DNA from: UBA4744 sp963718995
GTDB lineage: Bacteria; Actinomycetota; Acidimicrobiia; Spongiisociales; UBA4744
NCBI GenBank assembly: GCA_963718995.1
Contig: CAVRAP010000012.1
Span: forward strand, 1-64,000
Direction: 5' to 3'
DNA: 64,000 nucleotides
The notes under the pieces are model-generated. The model was not told the DNA's origin and did no database searches. It saw only the letters and a list, made by a program, of their open reading frames with translations. A program made the translations under genes and the position numbers. Every line of letters begins with the position of its first letter. Positions within the stretch are counted from its first letter, which is position 1. This document shows, piece by piece, positions 15,696 to 24,571 of the stretch.

Positions 15696-16469
15696 TTGAG
15701 CGATCAACCAGCTTCGACGGTAGCCGTGGTTACCGGAGCAGGAAGTCCCGATGGGATTGGCTTCGCGTGCGCCCGCCGGCTTACCGAAGCAGGCAGCCGG
15801 GTCGCCCTCTGTTCGACCACCGATCGTATCCACGAACGGGCCGATGAGTTGCGGGCCGCCGGCGCCGAGGTCTGGTCGGCGGTAGTTGATCTCATGGATG
15901 CTGGTGCCGCTCAACAATTTGCCGGGAATGTCACTCGCGAACTTGGCAACATTTCCATCCTCGTCAACAACGCCGGGATGATCGCGCAGGGTATGGAGAC
16001 GAGCGGTGGATCGATTACCGAAACCAGCGACGACCTATGGCTGGATGGACTGCATCGCAACCTCACTACCGCCTTCACGATGACCCGGGCGGTTCTGGAA
16101 GGCATGCAACGGCAGCGGTACGGGCGCATCGTCAACATCACCTCGGTGACCGGACCGGTGATGGCTATGCGCAATGAAGTGACCTATGCCTCCGCCAAGG
16201 CAGGGATGGTCGGTTTGACCCGGGCAACCGCCCTCGACTCGGCATCACACGGGGTGACCGTCAACGCCGTCGCTCCCGGCTGGATAGCGACGAGTTCGTC
16301 GAGCCGCGCGGAGATCGAAGAAGGCCGACTCAGCCCGATCGGGCGAGCCGGGCGAGCCGACGAGGTCGCTGCGGTGGTTGCCTTTCTCTGTTCCCCGGCC
16401 GCCTCGTATATCACCGGGCAGGTGATCGTGGTCGACGGAGCGAACTCGATCCACGAAGAGCGGCATTGA
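15696..16469 (+). CDS. SDR-family oxidoreductase (FabG-like)
   Basis: 257 residues. TGAGSPDGIG (residues 13-22) binds NAD(P), NNAG is near residue 90, and the catalytic Ser (NITSVTG) and Tyr/Lys (YASAK) are intact; TGQVIVVDG ends the fold. The reaction is ketone/alcohol interconversion, substrate unknown. Start is TTG at 15696 with GGAAGGTG 5-6 nt upstream. It follows the ferredoxin gene by 46 bp and precedes the Rieske gene by 63 bp. Confidence 0.9.
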   Translation: MSDQPASTVAVVTGAGSPDGIGFACARRLTEAGSRVALCSTTDRIHERADELRAAGAEVWSAVVDLMDAGAAQQFAGNVTRELGNISILVNNAGMIAQGMETSGGSITETSDDLWLDGLHRNLTTAFTMTRAVLEGMQRQRYGRIVNITSVTGPVMAMRNEVTYASAKAGMVGLTRATALDSASHGVTVNAVAPGWIATSSSSRAEIEEGRLSPIGRAGRADEVAAVVAFLCSPAASYITGQVIVVDGANSIHEERH

Positions 16470-16532
16470 CCTTCGCGCCGGTGTACGGGCGTAGGATCAG
16501 CCGCGCAGGATCAACCGGCGAGAGAGGGAACC

Positions 16533-16883
16533 ATGTCTGGTGAAACCGAAGTGGGACCGGCGGCCGAGCTGACTCCCGGAACTGTCAAGGGTGCGGGCCG
16601 ATATGCAGTCGGCAACGCCGATGGCGAACTGTTTGCGGTGACCAGGCGCTGCCGGCACCTCTACGCCGACCTGGCCGGCGGCACCATCGATGAGGAGGGC
16701 TGCCTCACGTGTCCCTGGCACGGTTCGAAATACGACGTGAAAACCGGCCGGATGGTGCTCGGGCCGCAGGGTATCTTCGCCAAGATCCCGGGCCTCGGTC
16801 TGGCGTTCAAAGCGCTGACGCTGGTGCTGCCGCTCGGGCGCGGCCGGATCGTCGAGCGGGACACGACCCTCTACGTCGAGTAG
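16533..16883 (+). CDS. Rieske [2Fe-2S] ferredoxin-like protein
   Basis: 116 residues with a single Rieske domain. Ligands are Cys40/His42 (CRH) and Cys60/His63 (CPWH), and GSKYDVKTG follows as usual. The C-terminal 40 residues (FAKIPGLGLAFKALTLVLPL) are unusually hydrophobic for a soluble Rieske ferredoxin. Likely an electron carrier for an oxygenase or a small dioxygenase component. GAGAGGGAACC precedes the ATG. The end lies 14 bp from the convergent antiporter gene. Confidence 0.88.
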   Translation: MSGETEVGPAAELTPGTVKGAGRYAVGNADGELFAVTRRCRHLYADLAGGTIDEEGCLTCPWHGSKYDVKTGRMVLGPQGIFAKIPGLGLAFKALTLVLPLGRGRIVERDTTLYVE

Positions 16884-16897
16884 GGAACAGCCCGGCC

Positions 16898-19042
16898 TCA
16901 GCTGTTGAAAACGGCGACCGGACACGGGCTGTCGGTGAGGACCCGTTCAACCCGTGGACCCAGGTACAGGCGTTGCGTGCCGGTTCGCGCCGAGGTGCCC
17001 AGCACAATCAGATCGGCTCCGAGTTGTCGGGCCGCCGTGACGATCGTCTCAGCCACCTCGGGACCCATCTCCACCATCGTGGCGGTGGCCACCCCCAGGC
17101 CAACGCCCCGGTCGCGCAGTTCGCTGACGATCTGGTGGGCGAGGTCGAGCCTCTGGACCGGTCCCGTGTCGGTCATCGAGACCACCGGGCTCAGCTCGGA
17201 AGGCACCACATGCAGGGCCGTAACTGTGGTGTTTGGCCCGGCCAGGGCGAACGCGAGGTCTGCGGCACGCCGAGAAGCCGGAGTGCCGTCCGTGGGTACG
17301 AGGATGCGATTCGGTTGCCAGCCGGCCGCCACCGGGACTCCCCGCACGACCAGCGTCGGAATCGAGACCATCCGGATAATCTCATCGACGACGCTCCCAA
17401 ACAGAGAATCGAGGTTGACGGTGACGTCGGTAGCTCCCAGCAGGACCAGGTCGTAGCCCTTCTCAGCCTCAGCCAGGACCGCCCGGACTGGATCATTCTG
17501 GACTACCCGGGTGGTGATATCCGCTCGGAACCGGACATCTCGCGCCGCGCTGCGGACGGTGCTCTCGGCCTCGGGCCGCTCCGCTCCCATCGCTGCCGAC
17601 ATGAACGTCACGGCCAGGGGTTGGGAGCCCGCCAGCCGGGCGAGTAGGGCAGCTTTCACGTCGAAACTGTCTCCCGGCTGGCGGGGAGGGCGGATCGGTA
17701 CAAGGACCCGACCCACCCGCCGGGTCAGACTGCCGGCCGCCGCTTCCTCCCGGCGCAACCGGGCCGCCTCGTCCGGAGCCGGGGAGACCCGCCGGAGGGC
17801 AGCCTTGAGGGCAGGTGGGGTGAACAGCGAGGTGACCACCGCCATCACCACAATGATTGAGAAGACGTCCTGCGTGATGATCCCCAGGGACCTCCCGATG
17901 GTGGCTACCACAATGCCGATAGCTCCCCGGGCGGTGAGACCAATCCCGTAGGAGAGGCTCGTCCAATGGTCGGCGCCCGCCAGCAGCCTTCCTCCGGCAT
18001 AGGCTCCCGCCATCTTGGCCACCACCGCCACCGCGATCACGGCCAGGGTCAACCCGGCCAAACGAGGTTCGGCGAGAGCGACGATGTCTACCTTCAGCCC
18101 GGCCACGGCAAAGAAGATGGGGGCGAACACGCCCAGGGCCATGGATTCCAGCGACTCCGCCACCGATACGGGCAAGCGCCGTACCCGCCCGAGCAGAATC
18201 CCCATGGCAAAGGCACCGATCACCGGCTCGAGATGTAGGGCCTGGCTGAACGCAGCCCAACCAAAGACGAGGACCAGCGTGACGGTCAGGAATCGGTGCG
18301 ATGTGCCCGAGGATCTGTGCACAAAACGAATCGTCCGGTTGACCAGGAACGGGCCGATTACCACGGTCACAGACAGGAAGAACAGCACCGTGAGCACCGT
18401 TACTCCTACGGTGCCCAGCCCACCACCACCATCACCGGCCATGGCGATCACCACCCCGAGCACTGCCCAGCCGGCCAGGTCGTCGACCATGCCCGCGGCC
18501 AGCATCGTCTGACCGATGTCGCGGCGCATCAAACGGAGCTCCAGCAAAATGGAGGCCAGCACCGGGATCGCCGATACCGCCATGGCCGTGGCCAGGAACA
18601 GGGCGAACACCAACCGCTGGTCGGGATCGCCGAGCAGGTCGGCGGGGAACCACCACCCGAGGGCCAGACCGGCCGCGAACGGGAGCAGCAGACCGCCGAC
18701 CGCCACCCCAACGGCCGTCCCGGCCCGGCGGCGAATCAATCCGAGATCGGTCTCGAATCCGGTGACCACCATCAGCAGCATGACCCCGATCAAGGCAACG
18801 GTCTCGAGCAGCTGGGCCTGGACGGGCGAAGCGGGCAGCCAGAGAGCAGCAACCCCGGGGAGCAAGGCGCCCAAAACGGAAGGCCCCAGGATGACCCCAG
18901 CGAGGATCTCACCAACGACGGCAGGTTGGCCGACCCGGCGGGACAGTTCTCCAAGCAGACGAGCCAAACCCAACAGGAGGGTCAGCTGAATGACCAGTTG
19001 CAACACATCGCCGTGCGAAGACGGCGCGATCGGTACGTCCAC
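16898..19042 (-). CDS. Kef/CPA2-type cation:proton antiporter with two C-terminal USP domains
   Basis: 714 residues. Residues 10-395 carry about twelve transmembrane helices of the CPA2 (KefB/NapA) antiporter fold. GEILAGVILGPSVLG and the helix with LTARGAIGIVV are typical. Two UspA-like domains follow: about 425-555 (RVLVPIRPP ... IPTLVVRG) and 575-714 (RILVPTDGTPASRRA ... CPVAVFN). The protein should exchange K+ or Na+ for H+ across the membrane, with the USP domains as cytosolic nucleotide-sensing regulators (inference). Start is GTG 19042 behind GGAAGGAGT. The leader contains a c-di-AMP riboswitch, which fits potassium control. Confidence 0.9.
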   Translation of the reverse strand: MDVPIAPSSHGDVLQLVIQLTLLLGLARLLGELSRRVGQPAVVGEILAGVILGPSVLGALLPGVAALWLPASPVQAQLLETVALIGVMLLMVVTGFETDLGLIRRRAGTAVGVAVGGLLLPFAAGLALGWWFPADLLGDPDQRLVFALFLATAMAVSAIPVLASILLELRLMRRDIGQTMLAAGMVDDLAGWAVLGVVIAMAGDGGGGLGTVGVTVLTVLFFLSVTVVIGPFLVNRTIRFVHRSSGTSHRFLTVTLVLVFGWAAFSQALHLEPVIGAFAMGILLGRVRRLPVSVAESLESMALGVFAPIFFAVAGLKVDIVALAEPRLAGLTLAVIAVAVVAKMAGAYAGGRLLAGADHWTSLSYGIGLTARGAIGIVVATIGRSLGIITQDVFSIIVVMAVVTSLFTPPALKAALRRVSPAPDEAARLRREEAAAGSLTRRVGRVLVPIRPPRQPGDSFDVKAALLARLAGSQPLAVTFMSAAMGAERPEAESTVRSAARDVRFRADITTRVVQNDPVRAVLAEAEKGYDLVLLGATDVTVNLDSLFGSVVDEIIRMVSIPTLVVRGVPVAAGWQPNRILVPTDGTPASRRAADLAFALAGPNTTVTALHVVPSELSPVVSMTDTGPVQRLDLAHQIVSELRDRGVGLGVATATMVEMGPEVAETIVTAARQLGADLIVLGTSARTGTQRLYLGPRVERVLTDSPCPVAVFNS

Positions 19043-19059
19043 CCACAGACTCCTTCCGC

Positions 19060-19180
19060 GGCGCCTCCGGGGTTAGCTGACGGGCTCGGGCTGGAAGGCT
19101 GCCCTACCCGGGCTTCCGCCGGGATTCGCCCCAAGAATCGGGTCCCCCGCCCCGGTTCGATCGATCCGGATTCGGCGTGA
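19060..19180 (-). ncRNA. c-di-AMP riboswitch (ydaO-yuaA type)
   Basis: On the minus strand the leader reads, in order, GAACCGGGG, GGGGGACCCGATTCTTGGGG, CGAATCCCG, GTAGGGCAGCC, CCGAGCCCGTCAGCTAACC and GGAGGCGCC. These are the conserved blocks of the ydaO/c-di-AMP aptamer: the ACCGGGGxACCC and GGGGxGAATCC segments, GTAGGG, and the near-invariant CCCGxCAGCTAACC. ACGCC at the 5' side (near 19175) can pair with GGCGc at 19062-19066 to close P1. It ends about 3 nt before the GGAAGGA ribosome site of the antiporter gene, so ligand-dependent masking of that site or termination is possible. Confidence 0.88.
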
Positions 19181-19286
19181 CGAAACGTTACTCGACCGGT
19201 GGGGGTGGGAAGACGATTCCGGCGCATGGAAATCCGACACCACCATCTCCCGGGGAATCACGAAACGGCTGACCGCGTCTGTGGTC

Positions 19287-20291
19287 CTACCCCAGCGCCG
19301 GGATGATCTCCCGGCCGTAGGCCTCGAGGGTGGCTTCCTGAGCGTCGTGCATCAAGTAGATGGCGAACTGGTCGACACCCAGGTCGCGCAATTCGGTCAG
19401 CTTGGCGATGTGGTCGGTCGGGGTGCCCAGCACGCAGAACCGTTCGACGATGCCGTCCGGAACGAAATCGGCCGATGGGTTCTTTCGCTTCCCGTGGTGG
19501 AGGTAGTCGTAGTCCTGGCGCTCCTCGATGAAGTCGGTCAACGTGCGGGGCACGGTGCTGCCGTCCCCGCCGTAGCGGGCTACCAGATCCTCAACGTGGT
19601 TGCCCACCATCCCCCCGAACCAGCGCAGCTCTTCTCGCTGGTGGGCGAGATCGTCCCCGACGTAAGCGGGGGCCGCCACGCAGAACGAGATCTCCTCCGG
19701 GTCGCGTCCAGCGTCGGCGGCGGCGGACTTGACTGCCGCCATGGTCCACTCGAGGATCTTCGGGTCGGCCAGCTGCAGAATGAACCCGTCGGCCTCGCGG
19801 CCGATCAGATCGAGGGCCCGGGGTCCGTATCCGGCAACCCACATGGGGAGATCCCAGCCGTGCTCGTCGACCCAGCGAAGCCGCAGCCGGACGTCCCGGT
19901 ACATGACGGAGTCGCCCGCCACCATGCCCTTGATCACTTTCATCGACTCGGACATCGTCGCCAGCGTGGCCGGTTTGCGTCCGATGAACCGCAGCGCCGA
20001 ATCTCCACGACCCATCCCGCAGATCGTCCTGGGTCCATAGCTGCTGTTGAGCGTGGCGAACAGGGAGGCCAGCACCGTCCAATCCCGGGTGCCCGGGTTG
20101 GTCACCATCGGCCCGACGATGATCCGTTCGGTCGCAGCCAGCATCTTCTCGAAGACAATGAACGGTTCCTCCCAGAGCACATGGGAATCGAACGTCCACG
20201 CATACGAGAAACCGTGCCCCTCGGCAAGCTTGGTCAACTCGACGACGCGGGAGGCCGGCGGGTCGGTCTGCAGGACGACTCCAAAATCCAT
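19287..20291 (-). CDS. LLM-class (predicted F420-dependent) oxidoreductase of the pyrimidine operon
   Basis: 334 residues, a bacterial-luciferase-like TIM barrel. Segments such as GFSYAWTFDSHVLWEEPF, VGPMVTNPGTRDWTVLAS and GMGRGDSALRFIGRKPATL (read in parts) resemble the subgroup annotated as F420-dependent CPS_4043-type oxidoreductases. These are known to sit beside dihydropyrimidinase genes. Start is ATG 20291 after AGGGG; an upstream in-frame start at 20336 overlaps the mmsA stop region and is less likely. It is last of five genes. The operon lacks a known dihydropyrimidine dehydrogenase, so this enzyme could supply a redox step on the pyrimidine ring (inference). Confidence 0.85.
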   Translation of the reverse strand: MDFGVVLQTDPPASRVVELTKLAEGHGFSYAWTFDSHVLWEEPFIVFEKMLAATERIIVGPMVTNPGTRDWTVLASLFATLNSSYGPRTICGMGRGDSALRFIGRKPATLATMSESMKVIKGMVAGDSVMYRDVRLRLRWVDEHGWDLPMWVAGYGPRALDLIGREADGFILQLADPKILEWTMAAVKSAAADAGRDPEEISFCVAAPAYVGDDLAHQREELRWFGGMVGNHVEDLVARYGGDGSTVPRTLTDFIEERQDYDYLHHGKRKNPSADFVPDGIVERFCVLGTPTDHIAKLTELRDLGVDQFAIYLMHDAQEATLEAYGREIIPALG

Positions 20292-20301
20292 GGCTGAACC
20301 C

Positions 20302-21795
20302 CTAACTGTGTTGCGGGAACCCCAGATCGACGCCACGGTGGATCGGCTCCGGCCACCGGCTGATCACGACTTTGGGCCGTGTGTAGAAATGGATGCCTTC
20401 CGGTCCGTAGATCGAGTGGTCACCGAAGCTCGAGTCCTTCCAACCCCCGAACGAATAAAACCCGAGCGGGACCGGGATCGGGACGTTGATCCCGACCATG
20501 CCCACTTCGATCTCATTCTGGAACTTGCGGGCGGCCCCTCCATCGTTGGTGAAGATGGCGGTCCCGTTGCCCCACGGGTTGTCGTTGATCAGCTTGATGG
20601 CGTCCGCGTATGAATCGGTCCGGACCACCGACAGCACCGGTCCGAAGATCTCGTCCTGGTACACGGTCATATTCGTCTTCACATGGTCGAGCAGCGTGGC
20701 CCCGAGGAAGAATCCCTCCTCATGGCCGGGCACGGTCAGGCCCCGGCCGTCGGTCAGCGCCTCGGCGCCTTGTTCAATGCCTTTGGCTACGTAGGAAGCG
20801 ACCCGATCACGGTGTTCTTTGGTGATGAGCGGGCCCATCTCCGAGTCGGACTCCATGCCCGGCCCCACCTTCAGTGCGGCGATCCGCTCCTGCACCTTGG
20901 GCAGCAGCTTGTCGGCCGCGTCGCCCACCGTCACGACTACCGAAATGGCCATGCACCGCTCCCCCGCTGAACCGAACCCGGCTGAAACGGCCGAATCGGC
21001 GGCCAGTTCCATGTCCGCGTCCGGCAGCACGATCATGTGGTTCTTGGCTCCGGCCAGGGCTTGCACCCGCTTGCCGTGCTTGGTGCCGGTCTCGTAAATA
21101 TGGCGAGCCACCGGAGTCGAACCGACGAAGCTGATGGCCGCGATGTCGGGGTGCTCCAGCAGACGCTCGACGGCGACCCGGTCTCCGTGGAGCACGTTGA
21201 ACACCCCATCCGGGAGCCCGGCCTCGGCAAACAGCTCGGCCGACAGCATCGACGCCGAGGGGTCCTTCTCGGACGGCTTCAACACGAAGGTGTTGCCACA
21301 GGCGATGGCGATCGGGTACATCCACATGGGCACCATCGCCGGAAAGTTGAACGGCGTGATCCCGGCCGCTACCCCCAAGGGCTGGCGAATGGTGTAGGTG
21401 TCGACTGCCGCCGACACGTTCTCGGAGAAATCGCCTTTGAGGAGATGCGGGATGTTGGTGGCGAACTCGATGACTTCGAGACCCCGGTTGACCTCGCCCA
21501 GGGCGTCCGGGAAAGTCTTGCCGTGCTCGGCGGTGAGCAGCCTGGCCAGATCCTCCTGATGGCGGTCGACCAGTTCCCGAAAAGCGAACATGATCTTCTG
21601 GCGCCTGGTCAACGACGTGTCCCGCCAACCGGGAAATGCTTCCCGGGCGGCCGCCACCGCCACGTCGACTTCTCCGACGTTGGCGAACGGCACCTCCGCG
21701 GTCACCTGCCCGGTGGCCGGGTCGTAGACCTGCCCGGTCCGTCCGCTCGAACCGGCGACCGGCTTGTTGTTGATCCAATGTTGCATTGTTTTCAC
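20302..21795 (-). CDS. mmsA: CoA-acylating (methyl)malonate-semialdehyde dehydrogenase
   Basis: 497 residues of the aldehyde dehydrogenase superfamily. The catalytic cysteine lies in GSAGERCMAISVVV, which is characteristic of MmsA. VLKPSEKDPSASM, SFVGSTPVARHIYETG and the C-terminal PIPVPLGFYSFGGWKDSSFGD (in parts) agree. It converts malonate or methylmalonate semialdehyde with CoA and NAD+ to acetyl- or propionyl-CoA and CO2. In this operon it would finish beta-alanine breakdown. The GTG at 21795 has AGAGGTG 5 nt upstream; ATG 21786 is an alternative. It follows the dihydropyrimidinase gene by 10 bp. Confidence 0.92.
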   Translation of the reverse strand: MKTMQHWINNKPVAGSSGRTGQVYDPATGQVTAEVPFANVGEVDVAVAAAREAFPGWRDTSLTRRQKIMFAFRELVDRHQEDLARLLTAEHGKTFPDALGEVNRGLEVIEFATNIPHLLKGDFSENVSAAVDTYTIRQPLGVAAGITPFNFPAMVPMWMYPIAIACGNTFVLKPSEKDPSASMLSAELFAEAGLPDGVFNVLHGDRVAVERLLEHPDIAAISFVGSTPVARHIYETGTKHGKRVQALAGAKNHMIVLPDADMELAADSAVSAGFGSAGERCMAISVVVTVGDAADKLLPKVQERIAALKVGPGMESDSEMGPLITKEHRDRVASYVAKGIEQGAEALTDGRGLTVPGHEEGFFLGATLLDHVKTNMTVYQDEIFGPVLSVVRTDSYADAIKLINDNPWGNGTAIFTNDGGAARKFQNEIEVGMVGINVPIPVPLGFYSFGGWKDSSFGDHSIYGPEGIHFYTRPKVVISRWPEPIHRGVDLGFPQHS

Positions 21796-21805
21796 TGTTG
21801 CACCT

Positions 21806-23233
21806 CTAGATGAGCATCTGACTGAGACTGCGCTTGAGATACGCACCGTCGCCTTTGGTACCGACATAACGGTCACCGTCGACGATCACCCTCCCCCTGG
21901 AGAGCACCATGTCTATCTTCGCGTTGATTTCCATTCCCTCGTAGGCCGTGTAATCGATGTTGCCGTGAATCGTGCCGGGCGCCGAATAGGTGAAGGACGC
22001 CCTTGGGTCGTACACCACCAGGTCGGCATCCGATCCGACGGCGATCGTGCCCTTGCGAGGGTAGAGGCCGAACATCTTGGCCGGAGCGGTCGCCACCAGC
22101 TCGACCCACCGGTTGATGTCGAAACGACCCCCGACGACGCCGCTCTGGTACATGACGTTGAACCGCTCCTCGACCCCCGGCAGGCCGTTGGGGATCAGGG
22201 TGAAGTTGCCTACGCCCAGCCGCTTCTGGCGGCCCATCTGCTCGTCGTCGTCGTAGAAGAAGCAGGCATGGTCGGTGGAGACGACCTGCAGGTCGCCCCG
22301 CGCCAGCGCATTCCACAGATACTCCTGGTGGCCCTCCCCCTTGAACCGGATGGGAGTCGAGCAGACATACTTCGCCCCTTCGAAACCGGGCAGCGACACG
22401 TGATCTTCGACCGACAGGTGCAGATACTGCGGACAGGTCTCGCCAAACACGTTGAGGCCCCGGTCCCGGGCCATGGTGAGCTCGGCCACGGCTTCCTTAG
22501 CCGACATATGTACGACATAGAGGGGGGCGCCGGCCAGTTCGGCCAGGGTGATGGCCCGGTGGACGGCCTCCGACTCGGTTGTTGGGGGTCGGGTAATGGA
22601 GTGGTACTTGGGATCCGTTTCGCCCCGCTCGATGGCCTGTCCACGGAGCACGTCGATGGCGATCCCGTTCTCGGCGTGCATCATGATCGTGGTTCCATCC
22701 ACGGCGGCCTGTTGCATCGCCCGGAAGATCTCGCCGTCGTCGGAGTAGAGAACCCCCGGGTAGGCCATGAACAGCTTGAAGCTGGTGACGCCCTCGTCGA
22801 CCATCGCCGACATCTCCTTCAGCGAAGAATCGTTCACGTCGCCGACGATCATGTGGAAGCCGTAGTCGATGGCACAATTGCCCTCCGCTTTGGCCATCCA
22901 CGCCTCGAACCCGTCCCGGATCGTTTCTCCCTTCACCTGGACGGCGAAATCCACAACGGTGGTAGTGCCCCCGAAAGCTGCCGCCCGGGTTCCACTCTCG
23001 AAACTGTCCGAGACGAAGGTACCGCCGAAGGGCAGCTCAAAGTGGGTATGGACGTCGACCCCGCCGGGCACGACGTATTTTTCGGCGGCGTCGATGACCT
23101 TCGGGGAACCTTCGAGCCAGGTGTGCGAACCGGGCGCGGCTATGGCAACGATCTTCCCGCCGTCGATGAGGAGATCCGCTACCACGGTCTGGTCGGCCGT
23201 GACGACGGTTCCGTTGGTAATGACCGTTCTCAT
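21806..23233 (-). CDS. hydA: Dihydropyrimidinase / D-hydantoinase
   Basis: 475 residues, a cyclic amidohydrolase with a binuclear metal site. Metal ligands visible are His62 and His64 (VDVHTHFELP), the carboxylated Lys153 (SFKLFMAYPG), His186 (MMHAENG), a second His in VVHMSAKEA and Asp in VSTDHACFF. It opens 5,6-dihydrouracil or dihydrothymine to the N-carbamoyl beta-amino acid. The ATG overlaps the aminotransferase stop by 4 nt (ATGA), so translation is coupled. It is the third gene of the operon, and the neighbours supply the next steps of the reductive pathway. Confidence 0.94.
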   Translation of the reverse strand: MRTVITNGTVVTADQTVVADLLIDGGKIVAIAAPGSHTWLEGSPKVIDAAEKYVVPGGVDVHTHFELPFGGTFVSDSFESGTRAAAFGGTTTVVDFAVQVKGETIRDGFEAWMAKAEGNCAIDYGFHMIVGDVNDSSLKEMSAMVDEGVTSFKLFMAYPGVLYSDDGEIFRAMQQAAVDGTTIMMHAENGIAIDVLRGQAIERGETDPKYHSITRPPTTESEAVHRAITLAELAGAPLYVVHMSAKEAVAELTMARDRGLNVFGETCPQYLHLSVEDHVSLPGFEGAKYVCSTPIRFKGEGHQEYLWNALARGDLQVVSTDHACFFYDDDEQMGRQKRLGVGNFTLIPNGLPGVEERFNVMYQSGVVGGRFDINRWVELVATAPAKMFGLYPRKGTIAVGSDADLVVYDPRASFTYSAPGTIHGNIDYTAYEGMEINAKIDMVLSRGRVIVDGDRYVGTKGDGAYLKRSLSQMLI

Positions 23234-24543
23234 CCGCTGGCTCCTTCCGTATCCGCCGCGGTCGCCGCCACCGCCTCGCTCAGAGTCTCGAATCCTTCGT
23301 CTGCTTCTTCTTCGGTCAAGGTCAGCGGCGGAGCGATGCGCAGCACGTTTCCAAACATGCCGCCCTTGCCGATCAGCAGGCCACCCGCCCGGGTTTCCTC
23401 CATGATTCGCCCGGCCGCCTCCGGGTAGGGGTCCTTCCCACCGGGATGGACCAGTTCGACCCCGATCATCAGTCCCTTACCGCGCACGTCACCGACGATC
23501 TCAAACTGGTCGGCCAGGTGATCGATCCGGGAACGCAGATGCTGCCCGACTTTGAGGCTGTTGGTTTGCAGGTCGTGTTCGAGCAGATACTCGAGGTTGG
23601 CCAGCGCCCCGGCGGTCGAGAGCGGGTTGCCGCCGAAAGTGGAGATCGAATTTGCCGTCAAACAATCCATGATCTCGGCCCGGCCGATCACCCCGCCCAG
23701 GGCCAGACCGTTCCCGAGACCCTTGGCGAACGTAATGAGATCCGGAACGATACCGTGCGCCTGGTAGCCCCAGAAGTTCTCGCCGGTGCGGCCCCAACCG
23801 GTTTGGACCTCATCGGAGACGAAGAGAATCCCGTGCTTGTCGAGCTCCTCCTTCATCGCCCCGAAGAACCCGTCCGGCGGGGTCACAAAACCGCCCACCC
23901 CCTGGATCGGCTCGGCGATCATGCACGCCACATCGCCGGCCGTCGCCACGTTCAACATGTCGCGCAAATCGTCCACGCAAGCCGCAATGAAGTCCTCATC
24001 GAGAAGGTGCCCGAAGGGGCTCCGGTAGCGGTAGCCGCCGTGCACATAGGTCACGTTCAATGGTCCGAGGCTGCTCGGCGACCAGGATCGGTTGCCGGTC
24101 AGCGATACGGCGGCAAACGAGCGGCCGTGGTAGCTGTTGCGGATTGCCAGTACTTCATTGGACCGCCGGTACGTGGTGGCGAGCAGCATCGCCGCATCGT
24201 TCGCTTCGGTCCCCGAGTTAGTAAAAAACACCTTGGCGTCGGGGATCCCGGACAGCTCGGCCAGCTTCTCAGCCAATGCAATCTGCTGCTCGATGAGGTA
24301 GAGGGTCGATGAGTGCAGGATGCGTTCGCTTTGGCGCTGGATCGCCTCGACCACCTCCGGCAGGTTGTAACCGGTCATGGTGGTGAGGATGCCCCCGAAG
24401 AAATCAAGGTACTCGTTACCTTCCGCATCCCTGACCCGCCGGCCGTCGCCGCCGACCAGAGCGATGGGCTGCTGGTAGTAGAGCGCCAACCAGGCGGGCA
24501 GCACCTGCTTGTGCCGGGTGTGGAGGTCTTGATGAACGCCCAT
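23230..24543 (-). CDS. Class III aminotransferase, probable beta-alanine transaminase
   Basis: 437 residues, fold-type I PLP enzyme. The Schiff-base lysine is Lys274 (TFAKGLGNG), and the PLP-ring Asp lies in LFVSDEVQTGWGRTG. FTNSGTEANDAAM binds the cofactor phosphate. The family moves omega-amino groups from beta-alanine, GABA or similar to pyruvate or 2-oxoglutarate. In this operon the expected substrates are beta-alanine and 3-aminoisobutyrate, giving the semialdehydes used by MmsA. Start ATG 24543 follows GGAGAGGA; a longer upstream frame overlaps the preceding gene and is rejected. Confidence 0.9.
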   Translation of the reverse strand: MGVHQDLHTRHKQVLPAWLALYYQQPIALVGGDGRRVRDAEGNEYLDFFGGILTTMTGYNLPEVVEAIQRQSERILHSSTLYLIEQQIALAEKLAELSGIPDAKVFFTNSGTEANDAAMLLATTYRRSNEVLAIRNSYHGRSFAAVSLTGNRSWSPSSLGPLNVTYVHGGYRYRSPFGHLLDEDFIAACVDDLRDMLNVATAGDVACMIAEPIQGVGGFVTPPDGFFGAMKEELDKHGILFVSDEVQTGWGRTGENFWGYQAHGIVPDLITFAKGLGNGLALGGVIGRAEIMDCLTANSISTFGGNPLSTAGALANLEYLLEHDLQTNSLKVGQHLRSRIDHLADQFEIVGDVRGKGLMIGVELVHPGGKDPYPEAAGRIMEETRAGGLLIGKGGMFGNVLRIAPPLTLTEEEADEGFETLSEAVAATAADTEGASG

Positions 24544-24571
24544 GGGTCCTCTCCGTTTCTGTCTCGGTTGG

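Noticed and set aside
21764..23428. 554-residue open frame antisense to the dihydropyrimidinase gene
   Set aside because: No recognisable domain, and it runs against a well supported operon gene.
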